NCBI RefSeq assembly: GCF_002015075.1
Contig: NZ_MUXZ01000016.1
Location: 7,934 to 71,933 of the forward strand
DNA from: Canicola haemoglobinophilus
Lineage (GTDB): Bacteria > Pseudomonadota > Gammaproteobacteria > Enterobacterales > Pasteurellaceae
DNA: 64,000 bases
Direction: 5' to 3'
A program made the position numbers and the translations under genes. Shown piece by piece: positions 1 to 7,073 of this stretch (position 1 is the stretch's first letter; the number at the start of each line of letters is the position of its first letter). Below the pieces are notes generated by a model, which worked only from the letters and a program-made list of their open reading frames with translations, ran no database searches and was not told where the DNA came from.

Positions 1-1
1 T

Positions 2-88
2 GATAGTTGGCTGTTGAGTGTTATTTGCATCCTTGCTACATTGTTTTTTATTGGTAAATTCGGGCCTAACTATAATTCCCTTCGATAG
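2..88 (+). CDS. 3' end of a small membrane protein gene (partial)
   Basis: An open frame runs from base 2 to a TAG at 86-88 and encodes 28 residues. A hydrophobic stretch (LLSVICILATLFFI) is followed by a short tail, GKFGPNYNSLR. The hydrophobic helix plus a 'FGPN' tail resembles the end of DUF805-type small inner-membrane proteins, which often finish with a 'xFGPDP' motif. That family guess is inference. The gene begins outside the window, so its length and start cannot be judged. Confidence 0.45.
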   Translation, partial: DSWLLSVICILATLFFIGKFGPNYNSLR

Positions 89-92
89 TTTA

Positions 93-160
93 GTAGGGGG
101 CGCTTTAGCGCACCATTATCAAATAGATTAATTTAATTGGTGCGCTAAAGCGCACCCTAC
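93..160. repeat. REP-like inverted repeat
   Basis: Two arms of about 22 bases face each other: GTAGGGGGCGCTTTAGCGCA on the left and its near-complement at 139-160 (GGTGCGCTAAAGCGCACCC and following bases). They are separated by an AT-rich loop of about 23 bases. Each arm also holds a short internal palindrome (GCGCTTTAGCGC). This is the form of a dispersed intergenic palindromic element. It sits five bases after the stop of the upstream partial gene and could also end its transcript, although no strong T run follows. Confidence 0.7.
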
Positions 161-309
161 GCATCTAAATTTTTGTTCATTCTTTTTCTCCCATTTGATG
201 TGGAATAATCTATTTATTGGCTAAGAATGCTAGGCACTTAGTTCGTTTAATCCGTATTGACATTCAATAAAAAAGGAATTAAGTTACCTAAAATAAATAA
301 GGGGTTGTT

Positions 310-702
310 ATGTTACAGTCTGATTTTTCTTCTCAACAGAACAAGGAAAACTTTACACTATTTTGGCTTGGGCATATTATGCATATTTCTATGTTGTTTA
401 CGCTGATTGCCTGTTTGATTATGGGACATTATGCCTTGGATTTCTCCGATCTTACTTGGTCAAAATTAGCAGCGACATCCGTTATCTCTCTTTTTTTGAT
501 GATTCCCATTGGGCTTGCCTGTTTGTTTTTAGCTTTAGCCTTTGTGCCTGTGATGATGCTATTTGATTTTCTATTAATGCTTTACCAGAAAAAAACAGGA
601 CATTATGACCTTGATGCACAAGCTAATTATGGTTTTAGCATGGAAATGGGTGCTTCGCTTACCCTTTTTCTGTTGTTATTTGGTTATTGGGTTCTGGGTT
701 AA
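310..702 (+). CDS. hypothetical membrane protein, 130 aa
   Basis: I do not recognise a family. The ATG follows an AAGGGG ribosome-binding site by a few bases. The protein has about three hydrophobic helices: roughly residues 20-45 (HIMHISMLFTLIACLIMGHY), 52-85 (ISLFLMIPIGLACLFLALAF and onward) and 112-130 (LTLFLLLFGYWVLG). It stops shortly after the last helix. A polar loop around residues 93-108 separates helices two and three. It lies between a partial membrane-protein gene and prophage debris, so it may be host or phage-edge cargo. The hydrophobic pattern and good initiation signal support it as a real gene. Its function is unknown. Confidence 0.6.
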   Translation: MLQSDFSSQQNKENFTLFWLGHIMHISMLFTLIACLIMGHYALDFSDLTWSKLAATSVISLFLMIPIGLACLFLALAFVPVMMLFDFLLMLYQKKTGHYDLDAQANYGFSMEMGASLTLFLLLFGYWVLG

Positions 703-738
703 TTCTCGTTTCAGAGTAGTTATTGATCTGACTGCTTT

Positions 739-939
739 TTATGTTCCATCAGCCAACGCCTTAACCACAAAATTTTCTATCATTTCTCTATCTTGTTCTG
801 TAAAGCCCAGTAGTTCACGCTGGGCGTATTGCACTTTATGTGCCTTGTTCCGTTCTACTCTTGCTTTTAAGCCGTACTGATGAATATTGGCGATATAGGC
901 GGTATTACCACTAAAGCCGAGTTCAATGCCTTCTTTTTG
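739..939 (-). pseudogene. truncated second copy of phage tail-completion gene S (3' part)
   Basis: This 201-base stretch matches 1180-1380, the 3' part of the intact gene S, at a constant offset of 441 with no gaps and six mismatches by eye (about 97% identity). It encodes the last ~66 residues including the stop (ending VVKALADGT instead of VVKALADGI). There is no start codon or 5' part. The homology stops exactly where tape-measure sequence begins at about 940. It is a remnant, either of a second gene S or of a recombination that deleted the phage tail genes. Confidence 0.85.
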
Positions 940-1012
940 CAGCTCGTCCCATTGGAGCTGTAAATTTATCCATTGCAGATAAAATAACTTGAATTTTTAA
1001 ATCTTTGCTCAT
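923..1012 (-). pseudogene. 5' fragment of phage tail tape-measure gene (P2 gpT-like)
   Basis: An ATG at 1012 on the minus strand, preceded by AGGGACACTAT, opens MSKDLKIQVILSAMDKFTAP and then GRAA. This pattern, '(M)S.L.(L/I)..(L)...D..T.P', is typical of the N-terminus of P2-family tape-measure proteins. After about 24 residues the frame enters the duplicated gene S sequence out of register and stops at 923. A real tape measure is several hundred residues long, so this is a decapitated remnant marking a deletion junction. The identification rests on a short N-terminal motif. Confidence 0.6.
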
Positions 1013-1053
1013 ATAGTGTCCCTATAAAGATGTGGAGAAAGGAAATTTAAAGT

Positions 1054-1155
1054 ATGCTTGCTGTATTAATTGATATATTTGCTTGGCTTGTTATTGCTGG
1101 ATTGGTATTTACATTTATTGCTGAAATATCCGATTTTTTCAAAAGCCTACTCTAA
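1054..1155 (+). CDS. 33-aa single-helix membrane peptide
   Basis: A small ORF begins at ATG 1054 with GAAAGGAAA about ten bases upstream and ends with TAA at 1153-1155. The product is MLAVLIDIFAWLVIAGLVFT plus FIAEISDFFKSLL: one hydrophobic helix with a short charged tail. An intrinsic terminator begins within a few bases of the stop, which supports a real short transcription unit. It lies opposite the late phage genes, between the tape-measure start and gene S. I do not know its function. A small phage membrane peptide (moron or lysis accessory) is one possibility. Confidence 0.5.
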   Translation: MLAVLIDIFAWLVIAGLVFTFIAEISDFFKSLL

Positions 1156-1156
1156 A

Positions 1157-1182
1157 AGCGGTCAACTCTGACCGTTTTTTTA
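1157..1182 (+). terminator. Rho-independent terminator after the 33-aa ORF
   Basis: Stem CGGTCA / TGACCG with loop ACTC, followed by seven or more T residues. The T run overlaps the stop codon of gene S on the other strand. A degenerate copy lies before the duplicated gene S fragment (around 724-740), so the duplicated block includes this terminator. Confidence 0.75.
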
Positions 1183-1638
1183 TATTCCATCAGCCAACGC
1201 CTTAACCACAAAATCTTCTATCATTTCTCTATCTTGTTCTGTAAAGCCCAGTAGTTCACGCTGGGCGTATTGCACTTTGTGTTCTTTGTTCCGTTCTACT
1301 CTTGCTTTTAAGCCGTACTGATGAATATTGGCGATATAGGCGGTATTGCCACTAAAGCCGAGTTCAATGCCTTCTTTTTGGTAGCGGAGTTTCATGTGTT
1401 TGGCTTGGCTAATTTTTTTGAACATGGTCTGCGCTTTTATTCTGCCTTTTTTTGACCGCACTTTTTTCTTGCGAGGTGCATAAGCAGAACCGTCGGGATT
1501 TTGCTGTGCTTTTATGCGTCTGCGTTGACTTTGTGCAAGTGCTCGTCCGATTTGTTGGTAGAGCAATCTGCGGCGTTCTTTTGAGATATTTTTTAATAAG
1601 GCATCAAAAGCCGTTTTGACTTGTAACATTTCGTCCAT
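1180..1638 (-). CDS. phage tail completion protein (P2 gpS-like)
   Basis: 152 residues, close to P2 gpS (~150). gpS acts with gpR in maturing the tail so it can join the head in P2-like phages. The basic middle (RRRIKAQQNPDGSAYAPRKKK) and the end (IHQYGLKARVERN, then YAQRELLGFTEQDREMI) fit the virion morphogenesis protein family. The start ATG overlaps the stop of the upstream gpR gene at 1638, showing translational coupling in the late operon. A 97% identical duplicate of the 3' part lies at 739-939. The gene looks intact, but the prophage lacks the tail genes it would serve. Confidence 0.85.
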   Translation of the reverse strand: MDEMLQVKTAFDALLKNISKERRRLLYQQIGRALAQSQRRRIKAQQNPDGSAYAPRKKKVRSKKGRIKAQTMFKKISQAKHMKLRYQKEGIELGFSGNTAYIANIHQYGLKARVERNKEHKVQYAQRELLGFTEQDREMIEDFVVKALADGI

Positions 1639-2126
1639 TATGGGCGCTCTTTATTTTCTGTTTGCCATGTTTGCACTAGGTTATTACCAATAAATAATTG
1701 CCATTCTGTAATGTCTGGGTATTCATTTAGGCGTGGTTCATCTAGGTGTTTAATGATATTTTTTCCGTTTTCTTCTTTTACGAGTACTCGCTCTGTAAGT
1801 TTTAGATAAATAGATAGATCTATGCTGTCGTGGTTGTTATGGTCTGCGATAAAGCGGAAACCGTCTTTTCTTCTTTCTGGGTTATCCACTAAATCGGGTT
1901 GGTTTTCGCGGATAAAGTCCATTAGGGGCGCAAAAATCATATTAGGTGAGCCAGTAAAATCATTTACGATAATATTTAAGGTATATTGGAGTTCATAAGA
2001 TGCGGAATGGGCGCCAGCACCAACAATAAGCCCTTCATCAATAAATAGCTCTAATTTATCTGGGTTTTTGCGTAGATCTTCTGAAACTTGTTGTAATAGA
2101 CTGCGTATTAATTCGGCTTTGAGCAT
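1638..2126 (-). CDS. phage tail completion protein (P2 gpR-like)
   Basis: 162 residues, near the ~155 of P2 gpR. The acidic sequence has blocks such as LELFIDEGLIVGAGAHSASY and ELQYTLNIIVNDFTG, typical of the P2 R family. These proteins complete the top of the tail for head joining. It lies directly before gene S with a one-base overlap, the P2 order. The stretch ENQPDLVDNPERRKDGFRFI fits the family. No frameshift is seen. Function is inferred from family likeness and gene order. Confidence 0.82.
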   Translation of the reverse strand: MLKAELIRSLLQQVSEDLRKNPDKLELFIDEGLIVGAGAHSASYELQYTLNIIVNDFTGSPNMIFAPLMDFIRENQPDLVDNPERRKDGFRFIADHNNHDSIDLSIYLKLTERVLVKEENGKNIIKHLDEPRLNEYPDITEWQLFIGNNLVQTWQTENKERP

Positions 2127-2148
2127 TTTCTATTTCCTTTTCTTTACC

Positions 2149-2364
2149 TTATCTTCGATAAATGCGTTGGTGTTTTTCGAAAATGATTTGACAATTTACG
2201 CAACGAGAACACCCCATTTTTTGACGGATTACTGGAATTTCTTCATCACAATCTAAGCAAAATCGCACCGCACTTTTGTCTGTCATTTGTTGCTGTTGTT
2301 TGCGGATTGCATGTTGGCGCATTTGTTCTTCTATTTCACTTGCTCGGTCAAATTGATCAGTCAT
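2149..2364 (-). CDS. TraR/DksA-type zinc-finger protein of phage
   Basis: 71 residues: an N-terminal charged helix (DRASEIEEQMRQHAIRKQQQ) followed by one zinc finger with the spacing CLDC-X17-CVNC. Phage TraR proteins are short DksA relatives that bind in the RNA polymerase secondary channel and can change transcription without ppGpp. That is family knowledge. Such genes are common in P2-like late regions, usually near the lysis genes, as here. Its start overlaps the end of the Rz1-like gene by eight bases. The chromosome also carries full-length dksA at 21.7-22.2 kb. Confidence 0.85.
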   Translation of the reverse strand: MTDQFDRASEIEEQMRQHAIRKQQQQMTDKSAVRFCLDCDEEIPVIRQKMGCSRCVNCQIIFEKHQRIYRR

Positions 2365-2653
2365 TGTTTTTTTCCTGTAAAGTGCGGTTGTAATTTTCTA
2401 TGCATTGCGTAAGTGCTTGTTCTTTAAGGCGACATTGTTCAATGGCGTTCAGTGATTTATCTAATGCTAAGACGAGATCACTGTTATTTTTTAGTTTTAT
2501 CTGCGGCATTTGGCACAGTTGATCCATTGGGCAAAGTAGGGGAGTGGGCTTGATTAATCGCACGGGTTCGTTTGTCGAACAGGCGGATAATGTTAGTAGG
2601 CACAGGCTGATTGCTCCAAGTGGTAACATTTTGTAATTCTTGCATAATTTCAT
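2357..2653 (-). CDS. Rz1-like outer-membrane spanin lipoprotein (P2 LysC type)
   Basis: 98 residues with a hydrophobic signal and lipobox (LLTLSAC, Cys at about residue 25) followed by a short proline-rich region (EPVRLIKPTPLLCPMDQLC). About 170 bases overlap the 3' part of the Rz-like gene in a different frame, the nested arrangement seen for spanin pairs. Rz1 anchors in the outer membrane and pairs with Rz to fuse the two membranes in the last step of lysis. The start could be the first ATG or the later one before LPLGAIS; both keep the lipobox. Confidence 0.78.
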   Translation of the reverse strand: MKLCKNYKMLPLGAISLCLLTLSACSTNEPVRLIKPTPLLCPMDQLCQMPQIKLKNNSDLVLALDKSLNAIEQCRLKEQALTQCIENYNRTLQEKNND

Positions 2654-2936
2654 TGGTTCTATTCTCTGCTTGTTGTAAATGGTTTAGGACATTTTCATGT
2701 AGCGCTTTAACTTGCGCTTGATATTGGTTTATTTGCCTTTGTGCATGTTCTAATTGATAGCTTAATTGCTGATTTGTGGCTTTTTCTTGCTTAATGATTT
2801 CGCTTGCGTTGATTAACTTTTGTTCTTTCACTTTGTTACTAAAACATAAATAGCCATTAACACTGACCAGAATTAATACTGCTGCTATCATGGCTTTGCT
2901 AAATGCACCGATAAAAAAGGTTTCAAATTTACTCAT
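2484..2936 (-). CDS. Rz-like inner-membrane spanin (P2 LysB type)
   Basis: 150 residues with one N-terminal membrane anchor (KAMIAAVLILVSVNGYLCF) and a long coiled-coil periplasmic part rich in Gln, Glu and Lys (residues ~35-120). This is the form of Rz/LysB. Its 3' end overlaps the Rz1-like gene in another frame. Together they form a two-component spanin that disrupts the outer membrane after lysozyme action. It follows the lysozyme gene by about ten bases, as expected for a holin-endolysin-spanin cassette. It appears intact. Confidence 0.78.
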   Translation of the reverse strand: MSKFETFFIGAFSKAMIAAVLILVSVNGYLCFSNKVKEQKLINASEIIKQEKATNQQLSYQLEHAQRQINQYQAQVKALHENVLNHLQQAENRTNEIMQELQNVTTWSNQPVPTNIIRLFDKRTRAINQAHSPTLPNGSTVPNAADKTKK

Positions 2937-2946
2937 GATTATTCCC

Positions 2947-3474
2947 TTACAATCCTAAGCAGAGTACTTTTTCTTTTGCTCTGCGTTTGATTAAGCCATT
3001 TAATTTTTGCCCGCCTGCATAAACCCAGCGATCAAACTGTTGGCACATTTGGGGCTTAAAGCCTTGTTGCGCTTGTTTGAATAAGGTACTTTTTTGCATT
3101 TTTCCACAACCGACATTAAAGGTTAGGGAGACGAGGGCATCAAAAGCGCCTTGCGGTAGATTTTTTCCGTTGCCATATTGATTTACACATTGTTCTGCTC
3201 GGCGTAAATCATGCGCCCAGCGTTGCGCTATTTCTGTGTCGTTATAACGTTTTTGCGGATTAATTGGTTCGCCACTCGCTGCAGTTGAGCCTATGCCAAC
3301 GGTTAATACATCAGCTGGGCAATGATATGGATCTCTGCGACAACCTTCTGCTTGTCCGATAATTTCTAAACCTTGTTGGCTAATTCGCAAGTCTTGATGC
3401 GTTGTTTTTACTAGGGCAATAATTGTGGCCACACTGCAAATAGCCCCTGCACTCCATTTTGTTAATTTATTCAT
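2947..3474 (-). CDS. phage lysozyme (glycoside hydrolase 24, SAR endolysin type)
   Basis: 175 residues. An N-terminal weakly hydrophobic segment (SAGAICSVATIIALVKTTH) lacks a cleavage site and looks like a signal-arrest-release anchor. The catalytic region is EGCRRDPYHCPADVLTVGIG: Glu, eight residues, Cys, five residues, Thr. This is the E-C-T triad of the P21/P1 class, with Cys in place of the Asp of T4 lysozyme. Later blocks (QGAFDALVSLTFNVGCG, GLIKRRAKEKVLC) are typical of the family. The start overlaps the holin gene end by eight bases. Known family role: muramidase cleavage of peptidoglycan at lysis. Confidence 0.9.
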   Translation of the reverse strand: MNKLTKWSAGAICSVATIIALVKTTHQDLRISQQGLEIIGQAEGCRRDPYHCPADVLTVGIGSTAASGEPINPQKRYNDTEIAQRWAHDLRRAEQCVNQYGNGKNLPQGAFDALVSLTFNVGCGKMQKSTLFKQAQQGFKPQMCQQFDRWVYAGGQKLNGLIKRRAKEKVLCLGL

Positions 3475-3679
3475 TCTCTGTATCCGTTAAGTCAATTTGA
3501 TGTTTAAGAGCTTTTTCTTTTAATTGCATTTCTTTATGTTTGTAATACCAGTTGATCAGCATGGTAAATAAACCAAATAAAATACCAAAGATAGCCGCCC
3601 AATCTGCTAAGGTGAGTCCGCTGTAAATAGCAACTACGGATCCAAAATATGCGCCTGTCGTTTCGCTATTTTTTAACAT
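3467..3679 (-). CDS. phage holin
   Basis: About 70 residues from the preferred start MLKNSETTGAYFGS, chosen because it follows AGGAAAAGG and because the five residues before it in a longer frame would be encoded by the ribosome-binding site itself. One strong hydrophobic helix (LADWAAIFGILFGLFTMLINW) is followed by a highly charged C-terminus (KHKEMQLKEKALKHQ). This matches small holins of HP1/P2-like phages, which form the membrane lesion that triggers lysis; with a SAR endolysin it probably acts as a depolarising pinholin. The gene overlaps the lysozyme start. Confidence 0.78.
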   Translation of the reverse strand: MLKNSETTGAYFGSVVAIYSGLTLADWAAIFGILFGLFTMLINWYYKHKEMQLKEKALKHQIDLTDTENE

Positions 3680-3694
3680 TCCTTTTCCTCTCAT

Positions 3695-3910
3695 TTAGTC
3701 CCACAAGCTCAAGGTTGTTTTGTTGGTCGTTGGCTGTATATCTTCTATATTTGGTAAGATGACTTCTGTGCCAATGGCTAATACAGGTAACTTGGCAAGA
3801 TGTGGATTGCGTTCTAATACTTGTTCCACTAAGCCGAGTGTTTTGCCAAAATAGCGGTAAACAATGGCATCAAGTGTGTCGTTTTGCTGTGCGTAAATCA
3901 CTCTTGGCAT
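3695..3910 (-). CDS. phage tail protein X (LysM-like, P2 gpX)
   Basis: 71 residues. The sequence opens with YAQQNDTLDAIVYRYFGKT and ends with a LysM-like fold signature (LAIGTEVILPNI). P2 gpX is a 67-residue tail protein with the same 'D.v..rYYG...g.ve.vl..Np.La..g..Lp.G..i.lP' pattern. The ATG sits at the stop of the L gene (shared base at 3910), matching the P2 L-X order. It is probably needed for tail assembly. It looks intact although the other tail genes are missing. Confidence 0.85.
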   Translation of the reverse strand: MPRVIYAQQNDTLDAIVYRYFGKTLGLVEQVLERNPHLAKLPVLAIGTEVILPNIEDIQPTTNKTTLSLWD

Positions 3911-4422
3911 TAAATTAACTCCACTGTCATGCGATGCTGTCCCAATATGTCACGGATAGCGAAACGAGCATCTCGTCTTAAATCATCTACGCTTTCTTCA
4001 AATTCTTGTGCTTTTTCTGCGCCTTGCTTTGTGGTGTCATACGAACGATAGCGTTCGTTTAAGTTGGCAATCGTGAGACAATAGACGGCTCTTTTGTAGC
4101 GGTTGATTACGATACTTTCACCGTTGATTTGTTCTTCATCAATATCATCAAGGCTATCTATCCCTTTTTCTTTTATGCGTTTTTGGTAATTTTTTAAAGC
4201 ATGGTTTACGGTTGCCATTGCCTCAATTAATTCCATTTTGAGCCGTTCATTTGTGACTGTGCCGTCTAGGCGCATGGTGTTGCGTACATCAAGCACGCTA
4301 ATATCTGGGAAAAATCCGTTATTTTGGATAAATTCATTATCTATTGCTTGTTTATCTGCATGGCGTTTTAAGTCGTCCATGGCGTAATTTTTGACTTTAT
4401 TTATGGCAATGGTATTACTCAT
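3910..4422 (-). CDS. head completion/stabilisation protein (P2 gpL-like)
   Basis: 170 residues, near P2 gpL (169). gpL completes filled heads and is part of the head-tail interface. Blocks such as FFPDISVLDVRNTMRLDGTV and YKRAVYCLTIANLNERYRSY match the family pattern of 'P.i....r..mRldg.vt..Rl...l..Ai..vN..L'. It is the first gene after a 97-base gap containing a strong hairpin, and overlaps gene X by one base. Intact. Confidence 0.85.
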   Translation of the reverse strand: MSNTIAINKVKNYAMDDLKRHADKQAIDNEFIQNNGFFPDISVLDVRNTMRLDGTVTNERLKMELIEAMATVNHALKNYQKRIKEKGIDSLDDIDEEQINGESIVINRYKRAVYCLTIANLNERYRSYDTTKQGAEKAQEFEESVDDLRRDARFAIRDILGQHRMTVELI

Positions 4423-4445
4423 GATTTTCCTTAAACTGTAAAAAA

Positions 4446-4496
4446 AGCGAGGTGAGGAAAGTGAGTAGGCAAAAAGCCGTTACTTTCCGCCTCGCT
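4446..4496. other. large imperfect hairpin between phage genes M and L
   Basis: AGCGAGG at 4446-4452 pairs with CCTCGCT at 4490-4496, and inner segments GGAAAGT / ACTTTCC and GGC / GCC extend the stem around an AAAAA loop. No long T run follows on the minus strand, so it is not a classic terminator. It could be an RNA-processing or transcript-stability element that separates capsid/terminase expression from the downstream late genes. Confidence 0.6.
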
Positions 4497-4519
4497 TGGC
4501 GTGCTGCGCTTTGCTCTGT

Positions 4520-5182
4520 TTATTGGTCGTTGGGTTTATTTTCTTGCTCAAGCTGTTTGCGCAATTTTTTGATTTCCCCTTGTACACCAATATTTAAATT
4601 TAGCTCTAATGCCCGTTCTAAGTAGGTTAAGGCAGTTTTTGGTTCTGATGTGAGCTTTAATAAGCCGATTTCACGGTAAAGTCTTGCCCGACTTTCGTCT
4701 GGCATATCTTGTTCATCAGTGAGTTTCGCTATTCGCTCTAAATAGGCAACGTCAAAAGTGCGGTTAAGTTTTTGTGCAATTTTGGCTTTATCCGCAAATT
4801 CTTCCACAAGCGCAGAACATAATGTGCGGTTAAAGTTTTCTGGCAATACAAGCCCTTGATGAATAGCATATTCGGCAATTTGTAACGCAAGATGATATTG
4901 CTCACAGTCAATTGACCAAATTAACCATGTCATTAAGACATTATCTTGTTTACCACTCGCACTACTTAAAGCGCCTTCTATCCATGGTAGGTAATCAGGC
5001 AGAATTTTCTTTTTATATTCTGCCTTTAGCTCCATAGAATGAATTTCTTTTAAATCCTTTTTATGACGAGCAAGAAGATAGAGCATTTTTTCGTATTCCG
5101 TGGCACCAGCGAGTAAGTGCTCTTCTTGCATATGCGCCTTTTTCGCTGATGCCTCTAGAAAATGCCTTTGGGTTGGTCGCAT
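4520..5182 (-). CDS. phage terminase small subunit (P2 gpM-like)
   Basis: 220 residues, against 247 for P2 gpM. gpM is the DNA-recognition/endonuclease subunit that partners gpP in cutting and packaging. The N-terminal half (ILPDYLPWIEGALSSASGKQ, DNVLMTWLIWSIDCEQYHLA) is the conserved signature of this family. The C-terminal part is tetratricopeptide-like (YREIGLLKLTSEPKTALTYL). Its ATG overlaps the capsid gene stop (TAATG), with AAGGAG inside the capsid gene as ribosome-binding site, so translation is probably coupled. Confidence 0.85.
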   Translation of the reverse strand: MRPTQRHFLEASAKKAHMQEEHLLAGATEYEKMLYLLARHKKDLKEIHSMELKAEYKKKILPDYLPWIEGALSSASGKQDNVLMTWLIWSIDCEQYHLALQIAEYAIHQGLVLPENFNRTLCSALVEEFADKAKIAQKLNRTFDVAYLERIAKLTDEQDMPDESRARLYREIGLLKLTSEPKTALTYLERALELNLNIGVQGEIKKLRKQLEQENKPNDQ

Positions 5183-6219
5183 TAGCTATCTCCTTGCGGA
5201 GCATCAACCATCTTGATATTTTTTAGCAATGCAACACTTTCATAATTTTCAACAACAAAGTCATCATTAGAAGATGTGTAATCTTCGTAGCGATCATATT
5301 CTGCGTTGTCTTTCAATGTTCTACGCATTGCACCAGATTGATAATAAATGGAGAGATTATCAAGTCGGGTAATTAAGATTGTGCCTTTTGGTACAAATGG
5401 AGCTTGTACTGCTGGTAATCCGCCTACTCGTTTTGTACTCATAATAATATCGCCAGACACTTGTTCACTTGCCTTACTTTGATTGACCAGAGGGAAATAT
5501 TTATCCGCTAGTAAATCACGGCTCATGATGGCAACTAATTTTGTATCATCTTGGAATTGAGGGGCAATTAAGTCGCTAACCGCTGAGAAAACAAGGGCAT
5601 CTAAATTTTTATAGGTTTTACCTTCACCGACTTCAATTTTTCCGCTATCTCTTGTTTCTTCTTTCATTACTCGCTCAGGTGCGTTATCTTCGATTTTTTT
5701 CAACCAGCCTACAGCAACGTCTTGTAATAATGGATTACTTACTCTGTTTGACGTTGCGGCACGACTTGTTCCATTAAAACCAATCATAATTCGGTCTAAC
5801 GCCATTCTTTCTGCTTTTAATGCACCAATACGTTTAGCAAAATCAGGGAATTTCGCCCACATATCTAAGGTTGCATATTTGAGATGTGTGTCATAGTTAA
5901 TTTGTTGACAGTGATATGGAATTTTGCTTAAAGCATGAATTGCTTGCGTTTTACGTCCTGCAGAATTTGTGTCTGTTGTCCCTGCAATTGTACCTGCAAC
6001 CCCTAAGCCCAAGATTTCGCCCTGTTGTTCATCTACTGGCACAATGTTGATCAATTTGAGGAAATCTGAACTTTCTTGTACTGCATTTTCAAGGCGCTGT
6101 TGAACACTTGGCTCAACCGTAAATTTTGCACCCATGGCAATTCGAGAAAAATCTTCTTTGTTATCTTGTGAAATGCCTTGTAGGTAATTCATTAATGTTA
6201 CTGCGGTTGTTTTTTTCAT
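5182..6219 (-). CDS. major capsid protein (P2 gpN-like)
   Basis: 345 residues, close to P2 gpN (357). Features include an N-terminal region with FTVEPSVQQRLENAVQESSD (the P2 family has 'F.V.P...q.l...i..S..FL..IN'), the block PYHCQQINYDTHLKYATLDM, and QSKASEQVSGDIIMSTKRVG / GLPAVQAPFVP near the C-terminus. It forms the icosahedral head after N-terminal processing, in which the O protein is involved. It lies between the scaffold gene and terminase M, the P2 order O-N-M. No break is seen. Confidence 0.9.
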   Translation of the reverse strand: MKKTTAVTLMNYLQGISQDNKEDFSRIAMGAKFTVEPSVQQRLENAVQESSDFLKLINIVPVDEQQGEILGLGVAGTIAGTTDTNSAGRKTQAIHALSKIPYHCQQINYDTHLKYATLDMWAKFPDFAKRIGALKAERMALDRIMIGFNGTSRAATSNRVSNPLLQDVAVGWLKKIEDNAPERVMKEETRDSGKIEVGEGKTYKNLDALVFSAVSDLIAPQFQDDTKLVAIMSRDLLADKYFPLVNQSKASEQVSGDIIMSTKRVGGLPAVQAPFVPKGTILITRLDNLSIYYQSGAMRRTLKDNAEYDRYEDYTSSNDDFVVENYESVALLKNIKMVDAPQGDS

Positions 6220-6242
6220 ATTTTAAAATCCTTAACTATTGA

Positions 6243-7073
6243 TTAAAAGAAACGCCCATCGTTAACGCTATCCCCATTCGCTAAAGGTCGCTTACGATAA
6301 TTTTCTGCTGGCTGTTTTTCTAACTCAGCAAATTTTTCACTGTGTTCTGTAATTTTTGCTGAATATTCATCAAGTCGCTGTTTTAGTGTTTGATTTTCCG
6401 TTTCAAGTGCGGTGTATTTTTGGCTGATGTTTTGTACTTCTTCGGAAAGTAACATGACTGCGTTATCTACATCGGCAAAACGTTGTTGTTCAGTGCGTTC
6501 TCTTTGACCAAACATAGCCGCAATGCGCTCAAATAGACTTGGTTTTTCTGGTTCTACTTCGTTAAATTCCAAAATGGTTTCTACTGCCTCCGTAAATAAA
6601 TTGTCGGCTTTTAATTTGCGTGCGTTAAATGGGTTGGCTTGTGCCGTTGCAGCAAATTGCAACATTTCTGTGCCTAAACTAGCTGGGTTATCTGTTACGG
6701 CTAATCCGACGAGGTAGGCTTTTCCTGTTTCGCCAAAATTGGTATCTACTTCAATGGAGGTGTACACTTTTTGGCGCTTATTATTTAGCGCAATAAGGTC
6801 ATCTGTTGGATCTATTTGTGCTAATAACTGTAATTTACCTTCTTCATTTTCTTGCGTTTTAAGTGCAAGTACATCGCCGTAGGCTTGGGCATGTGGCTCA
6901 TCTTTGCGATAAAGCCATGTTTTGATATGGTCTAAATTAATGCGTGCGCCATAGGTTTTAGGATTGTAGCTTTCTGCCATTTGTTCAATCCAAACCCGAG
7001 CAATATTACGTCCGTCTGTCGTTGCGCCTTCAGTCGCTACAACAAACCATCTTGATTTAAATTTTTTAAACAT
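6243..7073 (-). CDS. capsid scaffold/protease (P2 gpO-like)
   Basis: About 276 residues from the preferred start MFKKFKSRWFVVATEG, which follows TAGGAATAAGTCC; a longer frame uses a TTG without a good ribosome-binding site. The N-terminal half carries the family blocks VVATEGATTDGRNI, YGARINLDHI and GLAVTDNPASLGTE of the P2 gpO serine protease, and the C-terminal part (residues ~205-265) is a Gln/Glu-rich coiled coil acting as scaffold. gpO guides capsid assembly, cleaves N and itself, and is lost from mature heads. The gene is followed by the capsid gene after 23 bases. Confidence 0.87.
   Translation of the reverse strand: MFKKFKSRWFVVATEGATTDGRNIARVWIEQMAESYNPKTYGARINLDHIKTWLYRKDEPHAQAYGDVLALKTQENEEGKLQLLAQIDPTDDLIALNNKRQKVYTSIEVDTNFGETGKAYLVGLAVTDNPASLGTEMLQFAATAQANPFNARKLKADNLFTEAVETILEFNEVEPEKPSLFERIAAMFGQRERTEQQRFADVDNAVMLLSEEVQNISQKYTALETENQTLKQRLDEYSAKITEHSEKFAELEKQPAENYRKRPLANGDSVNDGRFF

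Noticed and set aside
605..880. Plus-strand 91-aa ORF across the membrane protein gene and gene S copy
   Set aside because: It overlaps two better supported features in other frames and arises from antisense of the gene S fragment.
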